NCBI GenBank assembly: GCA_023230925.1
Contig: JALNWK010000009.1
Span: forward strand, 1-64,000
From: Limnochordia bacterium
GTDB lineage: Bacteria; Bacillota; Limnochordia; DUMW01
DNA: 64,000 nt
Direction: 5' to 3'
Shown: piece after piece, positions 18,066-25,482 of the stretch
Position numbering within the stretch: the first letter of the stretch is position 1
How the letters are laid out: every line of letters starts with the position of its first letter
The notes under the pieces: model-generated
What the model was told of the DNA's origin: nothing
Databases searched by the model: none
The model's input: the letters and a program-made list of their open reading frames with translations, nothing else
Made by a program: the position numbers and the translations under genes

Positions 18066-19364
18066 ATGGCCCAGGGTAAGAAGGTGGCCGGTTTTACCTT
18101 AGGCTGTAAGGTTAACCAGTATGACACAGAAGCGGTTTTGGAACTGTTTGAAAGGGAAGGTTACAAGATCGTGAACTTCGATGAATCGGCCGATGTATAT
18201 GTGATTAATACCTGTACCGTGACGGTTACCGGCGATCGAAAAAGTAGGCAGGCGGTTCGTCGAGCGGTAAGGGAAAATCCCAAGGCAGTAGTAGCGGTCA
18301 TGGGCTGCTATGCCCAGGTGGAACCGGAAGAGGTGGCCCGTATTCCCGGGGTAGATGTTGTAGTAGGCACCCAGAACCGCAGTCTGATCCCTGAGTTGGT
18401 AGCCAAGGTCCAAAGGACACGCAGGCAGTATCAGGCGGTGGAAGGGCAGGGACCTTGGGACTATGAGAACCTATCGGTAAAAGGGCTCGGGGATAGAACC
18501 CGGGCTACTGTCAAAATCCAGGATGGCTGTGACCGCCGTTGTACCTACTGTCGTGTTCCCTTTGCCCGGGGACCAGCCCGTAGTAGGGCGCCGGAGTCGG
18601 TACTCGAGGAGATTGCCACCTTAGAGAACCTCGGATACAGGGAGATTGTCCTTACCGGTGTTAATCTAGGAACCTATGGCCAGGAATTTGGTGCGAAACG
18701 GAATCTGCGTTGGCTCCTGGAGCAGATTACTCAAAGTTTCGTTGGCCGGATTCGGGTTAGTTCCCTTGAACCCCAGGAACTAGACGATGGGCTCATCGAA
18801 TTCATGGCCACGACCAGGGGCATATGTCACCATCTGCACATGCCCTTACAGAGTGGCGACGAGCAGATTCTGCATAAAATGGGCCGTCTATATACCCTGG
18901 AGGAATTCGCCCACTTCGCCGACCTATGGCGGAGTCTTGCCCCGAGAGGTGCTCTTACTGCCGACGTAATTGTGGGGTTTCCCGGTGAGAATGCAGAGAG
19001 TTTTGCGCGAACCTGTGCGTTTATCCGGAAACTTGCCTTTTCCGGGCTACACATCTTTCGGTACTCTCGGCGGAAAGGAACCGCTGCTGCACGGTTCCCT
19101 CATCAGGTTACCGGTGCAGTAAAGAGTGAGCGGGCCCGGGTTTTAGAGGAACTGGCCAGGGAACTGCAGCGGGATTTTTGGCACGGGCTTGTTGGTGAGA
19201 AATTTGAAGTCCTACTGGAGACAGAAAAGGATGGTTTTCTAACTGGATTTACCGACAACTATGTTCAGGTAAAGGTACCAGGTACAACCTCTTTACTTGG
19301 ACAGCTCCAGCAGGTTATGATTACAGAGGTAAAAGAGGACCAAGTGTATGGACAGATACACTAA
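18066..19364 (+). CDS. mtaB: tRNA t6A37 methylthiotransferase MtaB
   Basis: Radical SAM enzyme that converts t6A37 to ms2t6A37 in tRNAs reading ANN codons. About 432 aa: N-terminal methylthiotransferase domain with three cluster Cys (TLGCKVNQ, INTCTVT, MGCYAQ), radical SAM C-x3-C-x2-C (CDRRCTYC), and a C-terminal TRAM domain. The frame is open back to 18036, inside rsmE, but ATG 18066 has AAAGGAG about 9 nt upstream and starts two bases after the rsmE stop. It closes the heat-shock/ribosome-modification operon. Confidence 0.95.
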   Translation: MAQGKKVAGFTLGCKVNQYDTEAVLELFEREGYKIVNFDESADVYVINTCTVTVTGDRKSRQAVRRAVRENPKAVVAVMGCYAQVEPEEVARIPGVDVVVGTQNRSLIPELVAKVQRTRRQYQAVEGQGPWDYENLSVKGLGDRTRATVKIQDGCDRRCTYCRVPFARGPARSRAPESVLEEIATLENLGYREIVLTGVNLGTYGQEFGAKRNLRWLLEQITQSFVGRIRVSSLEPQELDDGLIEFMATTRGICHHLHMPLQSGDEQILHKMGRLYTLEEFAHFADLWRSLAPRGALTADVIVGFPGENAESFARTCAFIRKLAFSGLHIFRYSRRKGTAAARFPHQVTGAVKSERARVLEELARELQRDFWHGLVGEKFEVLLETEKDGFLTGFTDNYVQVKVPGTTSLLGQLQQVMITEVKEDQVYGQIH

Positions 19365-19406
19365 AGCTTCGCTGGAACGTTGGCGAAAGCAGGAATCGTT
19401 CTGTTA

Positions 19407-19435
19407 TTGTCGAAGTTTCTAACAGACGGTGTAAT
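19407..19435 (+). promoter_or_regulatory. Possible promoter for hinT-rpsU
   Basis: TTGTCG (19407-19412), 17-bp spacer, TGTAAT (19430-19435), about 20 bases before hinT. Moderate match to the SigA consensus in a gap of about 90 bases. Confidence 0.4.
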
Positions 19436-19455
19436 AGGAGAGAGGGGGTGTAGAT

Positions 19456-19800
19456 ATGTCTGGATGTTTGTTTTGTAAGATTGCTACTGGCCAAGTCCCT
19501 GCGGACAAAGTCTATGAGGATGAGCTAGTAGTGGCCTTCAAAGACATTAACCCCCAGGCTCCAGTGCATCTTTTGATCATCCCCCGCAAGCACATTCCCA
19601 GTGTTACAGAGATCAAGGAGGATGATTTGACGTTAGTTGGTCATATCCACCATGTAGCCGCCAAGCTGGCAGAAGAGCAAGGAATCGCCAAGGATGGATA
19701 TCGCATCGTCACCAATTGTGGAGAGCAGGGTGGACAAACAGTCTTGCATGTGCATTTTCACCTGCTTGGAGGACGGTCGCTCGGTTGGCCTCCCGGTTGA
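19456..19800 (+). CDS. HIT-family purine nucleoside phosphoramidase (HinT-like)
   Basis: Histidine-triad nucleotide hydrolase, 114 aa, typical length for HINT/PKCI proteins that split AMP-lysine and related phosphoramidates. The Cys-type N-terminus CLFCKIATGQVPADKVYEDE and the triad HVHFHLLGG near residues 99-107 are clear. ATG follows GAGAGGGGGTG. It lies between mtaB and rpsU as in many Clostridia, with its own possible promoter. Confidence 0.93.
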   Translation: MSGCLFCKIATGQVPADKVYEDELVVAFKDINPQAPVHLLIIPRKHIPSVTEIKEDDLTLVGHIHHVAAKLAEEQGIAKDGYRIVTNCGEQGGQTVLHVHFHLLGGRSLGWPPG

Positions 19801-19801
19801 T

Positions 19802-19816
19802 GTCCGCTAAGCGGAC
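19802..19816 (+). other. Short perfect inverted repeat between hinT and rpsU
   Basis: GTCCGCT-A-AGCGGAC, starting 2 nt after the hinT stop. No U-tract follows, so it more likely stabilises or processes the hinT-rpsU transcript than ends it. Confidence 0.4.
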
Positions 19817-19875
19817 CCATTGCCAGTAGTACAGAGGAAGTTGGTTGGCTTTGATACAGGAGGGGAGGGAGACAA

Positions 19876-20061
19876 GTGACCGAAGTAAAGGTTAACGGTA
19901 ACGAGTCCTTCGACAAGGTATTACGCAGATTTAACAGAGAGTGCCGTAAGGCAGGGATTTTTCAGGAATCTCGTAAAAGAGCGCACTATGAAAAGCCAAG
20001 TGTTCGACGGAAGAAGAAATCCGAAGCTGCACGGAAAAGAAACTCAAAGAAACGTTACTAG
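19876..20061 (+). CDS. rpsU: 30S ribosomal protein S21
   Basis: Small basic ribosomal protein (61 aa) of the 30S platform near the anti-Shine-Dalgarno region. The family core FDKVLRRFNRECRKAG and the Arg/Lys-rich tail ending KKRY are intact. GTG start behind GGAGGGGAGGG. A strong intrinsic terminator follows 7 nt after the stop. Confidence 0.97.
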   Translation: MTEVKVNGNESFDKVLRRFNRECRKAGIFQESRKRAHYEKPSVRRKKKSEAARKRNSKKRY

Positions 20062-20068
20062 TATGCGT

Positions 20069-20098
20069 TGGTGCCCTGCTGTTTGGGCACCATTTTTT
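20069..20098 (+). terminator. Intrinsic terminator after rpsU
   Basis: TGGTGCCC (20069-20076) pairs with GGGCACCA (20085-20092) over an 8-nt loop, directly followed by six T. It ends the transcript that began upstream and separates it from the nfeD-floA operon. Confidence 0.93.
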
Positions 20099-20119
20099 CT
20101 CATATAAGGGGGCGAAGAT

Positions 20120-21421
20120 GTGTTGAAGGGGCAGAGAATCGTGGTAATGGCACTCCTAGTTGTCCTTTTGGTCGCGGGAGCTGCATCTGCGGAGGTTGTG
20201 CACGTGGTATCCCTTAAGGGTGAGGTACAAATGGGGATGGCCCGGTTTGCACAACGTGCCCTGCAAGCAGCCCAAAGGCAAGGTGCAACCAAGATTATCC
20301 TCGAGATTGATAGTGTCGGTGGTCGGGTAGATGCAGCCCTACTGATTAAGGATGCAATTACAGAAAGTCCGGTGCCTGTCTTCGCCTATGTTAAGGGGCG
20401 GGCCCTTTCAGCAGCAGCATTGATTGCTTTATCCACCGAGCAGATCTGCATGCAGCCGGGTAGCACCATTGGTGCTGCAGAGCCAAGGCCTAATGATGAG
20501 AAAACAGTTAGTGCCCTGCGGGAGGAGTTTGTTGCTGCCGCCTCCATGCGGGGAAAGGATCCCCTCGTTGCGGCTGCAATGGTGGATAAGAATATAGAGA
20601 TAGAAGGGCTAGTGACAGCGGGTCAGATTCTCACCCTTGATGTATCACGGGCCCTTACATATGGTATTGCGGATTTTCAAACGACAAACCGGGGGGAGGT
20701 CTTCAGGGAGCTTGGTGTGACAGATCCTACGGTGGTTGAGGTAAACCCAAAAACTGCTGAACGGATCGCCGGGTTTGTGACCTCACCTGTGGTGAGCTCT
20801 ATTCTCTTAACAGTGGGCTTTTTAGGACTAATTGTGGAGATAGCTACTCCGGGATTTGGTGTCGCGGGCACTGCAGGCCTGATTGCTCTCGGTCTTTTCT
20901 TCGGGGGCCATATGTTTGCAGGACTGGCTGGCTTTGAGGTAGTAGTCTTGTTTATTGCGGGACTAGTCCTTTTGATCCTGGAGGCCTTTGTGATTCCAGG
21001 ATTTGGTGTTCCCGGTGTGTTGGGTTTGCTCTGTATTTTCTCAAGTATTTTTCTAGCCTTTGCTGATCCCCAGGTGGCCCTATACTCGATTATAGTTTCG
21101 ATTGCGGCCAGTGTTGCCCTGTTCTTTCTGTTGTTTAGGCAGCTCAAGAAGGCGGGTAGGTTACGATCCTTGATCCTAAGTACCCAAGCCGTAAAGGAAG
21201 AAGGATACATTAGTGGTACCTTACGAAGCGACCTGCAGGGTAAGGTTGGTACTACTACCTCGGTCTTAAGACCCGCGGGAACGATCGAGATTGACGGGGA
21301 GAGAGTCGATGTGCTTTCTGCCGGGGAATTCATTGAAAAAGGTGTGCCGGTAGAAGTGATGCAAGTATCCGCAGGGAGAATCCTCGTGCGGAAGGTAGCA
21401 AACTACAAGAGTGAGGAATAG
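20120..21421 (+). CDS. NfeD-type membrane serine protease (ClpP-like)
   Basis: 433-aa membrane protein: a signal peptide (about 1-25, ending GAASA), a ClpP/crotonase-like Ser-Lys protease domain (about 28-210), four or so hydrophobic segments (about 235-340) and a C-terminal NfeD OB-fold domain. The protease segment reads ALSAAALIALSTEQICM and GSTIGAAEP. At the position usually written SAG the Gly is Ala; the presumed catalytic Ser is present. GTG start after AAGGGGGCG. It forms an operon with the flotillin FloA downstream, the usual partner in membrane microdomains. Confidence 0.9.
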   Translation: MLKGQRIVVMALLVVLLVAGAASAEVVHVVSLKGEVQMGMARFAQRALQAAQRQGATKIILEIDSVGGRVDAALLIKDAITESPVPVFAYVKGRALSAAALIALSTEQICMQPGSTIGAAEPRPNDEKTVSALREEFVAAASMRGKDPLVAAAMVDKNIEIEGLVTAGQILTLDVSRALTYGIADFQTTNRGEVFRELGVTDPTVVEVNPKTAERIAGFVTSPVVSSILLTVGFLGLIVEIATPGFGVAGTAGLIALGLFFGGHMFAGLAGFEVVVLFIAGLVLLILEAFVIPGFGVPGVLGLLCIFSSIFLAFADPQVALYSIIVSIAASVALFFLLFRQLKKAGRLRSLILSTQAVKEEGYISGTLRSDLQGKVGTTTSVLRPAGTIEIDGERVDVLSAGEFIEKGVPVEVMQVSAGRILVRKVANYKSEE

Positions 21422-21446
21422 AAGCTAAAAAGATAAAGGAGGCTAC

Positions 21447-22469
21447 ATGATGCCACAAACCTATGTTTATCTTGTTCCCCTGGTTTTAGTCCTAGTACTG
21501 TTGCTGATAGTGTTAAGCTTTATTCCCCTAGGGCTTTGGATTTCCGCCCTGGCTGCCGGGGTGAAGATTAGTATCGTGACTTTGATCGGTATGAGGTTGC
21601 GACGGGTTCCCCCTGGTAGAGTGATTATGCCCATGATCAAAGCTGTCAAGGCCGGAATTGATGTAACAGTAGATAAACTGGAAGCCCATTATTTGGCCGG
21701 TGGAAATGTAGATCAAGTAATCGATGCTTTGATTGCAGCCCACAGAGCAGATATTCCCCTGACCTTTGAACGGGCCGCGGCCATCGATTTGGCGGGCAGA
21801 AATGTTCTCGAAGCGGTAAGAATGAGTGTTAACCCCAAGGTCATCGAGACCCCCTTGATTGCCGCGGTGGCCAAGGATGGAATTGAGTTAAAGAGTAAGG
21901 CCCGGGTCACAGTACGGGCGAACATCGATCGATTGGTGGGGGGCGCGGGCGAACCCACAATTATTGCCCGGGTGGGCGAGGGGATTGTTACCACCGTCGG
22001 GTCTGCTGAGGATCATAAGGAAGTGTTAGAAAACCCGGACCAGATCTCGAAACGGGTTCTAGAAAAGGGTCTTGATGCGGGCACCGCCTTTGAAATCCTC
22101 TCTATTGATATCGCCGATGTCGATGTTGGAAGGAATATTGGGGCCAGGCTCCAGATGGATCAGGCCGAGGCCGATAGAAACATTGCTCAGGCGAAGGCTG
22201 CTGAACGTAGGTTTGCAGCCCAGGCCCTTGAGCAAGAGATGAAGGCCCGGGTTGAGCAGATGAGGGCTCGGGTGGTGGAGGCGGAAGCAGAGGTGCCCCT
22301 TGCTTTGGCGGAGGCCCTAAAAAGTGGTAACCTCGGGGTGATGGATTACTATGCCATGCGAAACATCATGGCCGATACCGAGATGCGGGAAAGCCTAGCC
22401 CAAGAGGAAGACGTGGTCATAAAAGAGGAACCAAGAAGACATGAGTCCAAGCATGAGCCAGAGGAGTGA
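21447..22469 (+). CDS. floA: Flotillin-like protein FloA (SPFH/YqfA family)
   Basis: Scaffold protein of functional membrane microdomains. 340 aa: a membrane-embedded N-terminal hairpin (about 7-45), the SPFH domain with RVPPGRVIMPMIKA and AGIDVTVDKLEAHYLAGG, and a C-terminal coiled-coil rich in Ala/Glu repeats (about 225-290). ATGATG start after AAGGAGG. Follows nfeD and precedes a small membrane protein; the same order precedes yqfC in Bacillus-type genomes. Confidence 0.96.
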   Translation: MMPQTYVYLVPLVLVLVLLLIVLSFIPLGLWISALAAGVKISIVTLIGMRLRRVPPGRVIMPMIKAVKAGIDVTVDKLEAHYLAGGNVDQVIDALIAAHRADIPLTFERAAAIDLAGRNVLEAVRMSVNPKVIETPLIAAVAKDGIELKSKARVTVRANIDRLVGGAGEPTIIARVGEGIVTTVGSAEDHKEVLENPDQISKRVLEKGLDAGTAFEILSIDIADVDVGRNIGARLQMDQAEADRNIAQAKAAERRFAAQALEQEMKARVEQMRARVVEAEAEVPLALAEALKSGNLGVMDYYAMRNIMADTEMRESLAQEEDVVIKEEPRRHESKHEPEE

Positions 22470-22475
22470 GGCTAA

Positions 22476-22814
22476 ATGGGCTATGCAGTTGTAGTCTATC
22501 TAGTGTTAGCTTTTGTGGTCAACCTCCTTAAGCATCTTGCCGAACAGGAAAAGCCCCAACCTCGGCGTGCTGTTCCCCCGGTCCGACCAGCTAGAGGTAA
22601 ACCGGAGGTAGTGCTGCAAAGCCTAACCTCCGAAACGGAATCTGCCGTGGAGGAACCGGCAAAGAAGGAAGAGTACTTTGCTGATCAAGTGGACGTTGAG
22701 TTAGTTAGTAAAAGGTCACAAGGTCTTAGTACAAAACAGGTGAAGCAAGGAATTCTCTTAAGTGAGATTCTTGGCCCCCCAAGGGCACTGCGACCTTGGC
22801 GGTTTAGGCGCTAA
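22476..22814 (+). CDS. Small membrane-anchored protein of unknown function
   Basis: 112 aa, not recognised. One N-terminal hydrophobic helix (about 3-18), a proline/arginine-rich linker, an acidic middle (SETESAVEEPAKKEEYF) and a basic C-terminus that includes KQVKQGILLSEILGPPRALRPW. That last block resembles C-terminal tails found in small Clostridial proteins of similar layout, but I cannot name a family. It starts 6 nt after floA with GAGG overlapping the floA stop, so it is translated from the same transcript and is a plausible flotillin partner. Confidence 0.7.
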   Translation: MGYAVVVYLVLAFVVNLLKHLAEQEKPQPRRAVPPVRPARGKPEVVLQSLTSETESAVEEPAKKEEYFADQVDVELVSKRSQGLSTKQVKQGILLSEILGPPRALRPWRFRR

Positions 22815-22832
22815 TCCAACGAAGTGAGCTCA

Positions 22833-22864
22833 AAGGGCCCTGCTATATAGCGGGGCCCTTGTTC
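22833..22864 (+). terminator. Probable terminator after the nfeD-floA operon
   Basis: AAGGGCCC (22833-22840) pairs with GGGCCCTT (22853-22860), with an inner GCTATATAGC stem-loop. The following TTGTTCT is a weak U-tract. Position between two operons supports termination. Confidence 0.7.
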
Positions 22865-22921
22865 TAAATAGCTGCCTTAGGACATAAGAATATTTAGAAA
22901 GCTAACGGAGGAAAGGGGGTT

Positions 22922-23236
22922 ATGCCCCTGACGAGACAAGGATACCTCAAGTTGCTAAAACGCCTGATCAGAGCCTTCGAACTACCGGAAGATGTGGTAT
23001 TGGATCTGCCTCGGATTACCATGGTTGGGAAATACCAGCTGTACGTAGGTAATCATCGGGGCATACTGGAGTTTAGCCAAACCCAAGTGAGAATCCAGAG
23101 CAAATATGGGCCCATCGGTGTTAAGGGGCAGAAGATGCGAATCATCAGTATCACAAACAATGAATTGATGATCGACGGGCTAATTGATCAAGTCCTACTC
23201 GATGGGGCGCAATCCAACCGCGAAGGGGCAAACTAG
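22922..23236 (+). CDS. yqfC: Sporulation protein YqfC
   Basis: 104-aa small protein of the YqfC/YabP-like fold, expressed in the mother cell in spore formers; the biochemical role is unknown. Recognised by the LPRITMVGKYQLYVGNHRGI core and its place directly before yqfD and phoH. ATG after GGAGG. Its presence is one of the reasons to call the organism a spore former. Confidence 0.92.
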   Translation: MPLTRQGYLKLLKRLIRAFELPEDVVLDLPRITMVGKYQLYVGNHRGILEFSQTQVRIQSKYGPIGVKGQKMRIISITNNELMIDGLIDQVLLDGAQSNREGAN

Positions 23237-23239
23237 GGC

Positions 23240-24433
23240 ATGCGCTGGTTATGGCTTTACATATGCGGGTATGTTATAATAACCCTAAAGGGCACGGACC
23301 TTGAGTCGGTGATCAGCGTCGCAAGCCTAGCCGGTGTTGAATTCGGCCAGCTAAGGCGCATATTACCTGATACCATTTGCTGTCGGGTATCGGTGGCGGA
23401 TTGGCGAAGACTCCGGGGGTTTATCCCCAAGGGCCGGGTCCGTTGTACTGTAATTAGGAAAGTGGGTTTACCCTTTTGGTTACAGCGCATGGCCAGAAGG
23501 AAAGCCTTGGTGGTAGGCGGGTTGTTATTTCTAGTTATGACCTATCTACTGACCTCCTATGTTTGGTTTATTCAAATCAGGGGGTATGAGGATGTTGACC
23601 CCGGTGAGATCCTAGCTGCGGCCAACCGTGCAGGCCTAACCCGGGGAATAAGAAAGGACGATCTTGATCAAGAAGCTGTTACAAAGCACCTTCTCCAGGA
23701 AATCCCAAGATTAGCTTGGGCGAGCTTACTTGTGCGGGGGACGATGGTAACTATTGAGGTTGCCGAAAAGGCAGTAGTTGATGTTTCCCTTCAGGAGAGC
23801 GGTGATATGGTTGCCAGTGATGGGGGGATCGTGCTAGATGTAATCCCAATCAAGGGTAGTCCTCAAGTGGCAAGTGGTGACACGGTGATGAAGGGTCAAG
23901 TCTTGATCAGCGGTCGCCTGGCTCCCTACGAGCCTGAGTATTGGGCACTGGATCAGGCAGGGAGGACTCCCTATCTGCGGGCCGATGGGATTGTCAATGC
24001 CCGGGTTTGGTACAAGGAAACGGGACTGATCCCGATGGTGGTAGAAGTAAGGGAGCCCACGGGCAATAGCGAACGGTTGACTCAGTTGATTATCGGATCG
24101 TTTGTCTTAGGTAAGGCCACTCCTTCCTTCGAGGAATACGAAGTGGCGGTTAAATCAGAGTATTTGCAGATTCGGGGATGGAACCTGCCTTTAGGAAGGC
24201 AGGAGCAAGTTTTCAATGAGATTCGGGTTAATCGCTATGAGTTGGACTATGAAGATGCTAAACGAATTGCCAAAGAGAAGGCTTTAAAGCGATTGCCCGA
24301 ATTTGAGGAAGGAAATCTGCAAAACGTCAGTTATGAGCTCATTACCCAGGACGGGGTTGAATACATGGAAGCGACAGTGGTGGTGGAGGTCCGCAAAAAC
24401 ATTGCTGAGTTTGCTGCCATATCGGCTGAGTAG
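23240..24433 (+). CDS. yqfD: Sporulation protein YqfD
   Basis: 397-aa single-pass membrane protein required for efficient sporulation in Bacillus. A cytoplasmic N-terminal domain (about 1-85) is followed by one TM helix (about 90-110) and a large extracytoplasmic region with the family block VVDVIPIKGSPQV-like sequence (VLDVIPIKGSPQVASGD) and ADGIVNARVWY. ATG 3 nt after yqfC, so the pair is cotranscribed. Confidence 0.93.
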   Translation: MRWLWLYICGYVIITLKGTDLESVISVASLAGVEFGQLRRILPDTICCRVSVADWRRLRGFIPKGRVRCTVIRKVGLPFWLQRMARRKALVVGGLLFLVMTYLLTSYVWFIQIRGYEDVDPGEILAAANRAGLTRGIRKDDLDQEAVTKHLLQEIPRLAWASLLVRGTMVTIEVAEKAVVDVSLQESGDMVASDGGIVLDVIPIKGSPQVASGDTVMKGQVLISGRLAPYEPEYWALDQAGRTPYLRADGIVNARVWYKETGLIPMVVEVREPTGNSERLTQLIIGSFVLGKATPSFEEYEVAVKSEYLQIRGWNLPLGRQEQVFNEIRVNRYELDYEDAKRIAKEKALKRLPEFEEGNLQNVSYELITQDGVEYMEATVVVEVRKNIAEFAAISAE

Positions 24434-24462
24434 GTGTCTTATAAGGGGGTAACAAAGAAATA

Positions 24463-25455
24463 TTGGATGCTAATAGGATCCAAAAAAACATTATGATCGA
24501 TGATAACATCGCGGTGGTCTCTCTTTGCGGTGTTGGCGATGAGCACTTACAGGTGCTTGAAAACGAATTAGATGTTAAGATAGTGGCCCGGGGAAACGAA
24601 TTTAAGATCAGCGGCGAAGCCGATCATGTGATTCGCGCGGAGCAGGCTTTGGAGGAACTGGCGGGAGTTGCCAAAACATGTGGTACTGTCTCCAAGCAGC
24701 AGGTGCTCTATACGGCGGGACTAGCGAAAAAAGGCGAAAATGCTTATTTACAGGAAATGTCCAAGACGGTTATCGAAGTGACCGCCCGTGGTAAGCAGAT
24801 CGTTCCCAAGACAAAGGGCCAGTTCAAATATGTACAAGCTATCTCAGATAACGGGATTGTCTTTGCCATTGGTCCGGCGGGTACTGGCAAGACCTATCTG
24901 GCCGTGGCCATGGCTGTAGGTGCCTTAAGAAGCAGGCGAGTCAACCGTTTAATCTTAACTAGGCCTGCGGTGGAGGCGGGGGAGAGTCTGGGCTTTTTGC
25001 CTGGGGATTTGACCAATAAGGTGGACCCGTATCTGCGTCCCTTACACGATGCCCTCTATGACATCCTCGGCCAGGAGGCCTATCGTCGTTATGTGGAACG
25101 GGGCATGATTGAAGTTGCACCCTTGGCCTATATGCGGGGGCGAACTTTGGATGATGCTTTTATCATCCTCGATGAGGCGCAGAATACTACCTCAGAGCAA
25201 ATGAAGATGTTTCTGACTCGGTTGGGATTTGGCTCCCAAGCGGTAATCACCGGGGATATCACACAGATCGATTTGCCCCGGGGTAAACGATCGGGATTGG
25301 TACAAATCCAATCGATCCTCCGGGGAATTGAGGGGATCTCCTTTATCTACCTAGATAAAGAAGATATTGTTCGGCATCAATTAGTGCAGAGGATCATACA
25401 GGCATACGAACAATACGAAGAAAACCAAGGAGCCCAAGATGAAATTCAGGCTTAG
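24463..25455 (+). CDS. PhoH-family P-loop ATPase (YqfE/PhoH type)
   Basis: 330-aa PhoH-like nucleotide-binding protein linked to RNA metabolism; often placed with ybeY and era. An N-terminal KH-like segment (about 10-70) precedes the ATPase with Walker A GPAGTGKTYLAVA (about residue 140) and Walker B FIILDEAQN. TTG start after AAGGGGG. Standard member of the yqfC-yqfD-phoH-yqfF-ybeY cluster. Confidence 0.95.
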   Translation: MDANRIQKNIMIDDNIAVVSLCGVGDEHLQVLENELDVKIVARGNEFKISGEADHVIRAEQALEELAGVAKTCGTVSKQQVLYTAGLAKKGENAYLQEMSKTVIEVTARGKQIVPKTKGQFKYVQAISDNGIVFAIGPAGTGKTYLAVAMAVGALRSRRVNRLILTRPAVEAGESLGFLPGDLTNKVDPYLRPLHDALYDILGQEAYRRYVERGMIEVAPLAYMRGRTLDDAFIILDEAQNTTSEQMKMFLTRLGFGSQAVITGDITQIDLPRGKRSGLVQIQSILRGIEGISFIYLDKEDIVRHQLVQRIIQAYEQYEENQGAQDEIQA

Positions 25456-25482
25456 GTTGCTTTAGGGCAGAGGTGTTTATTC

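Noticed and set aside
20677..21333. 218-aa minus-strand frame opposite nfeD
   Set aside because: Pro/Ser/Thr/Lys-rich antisense shadow of a well-supported gene.
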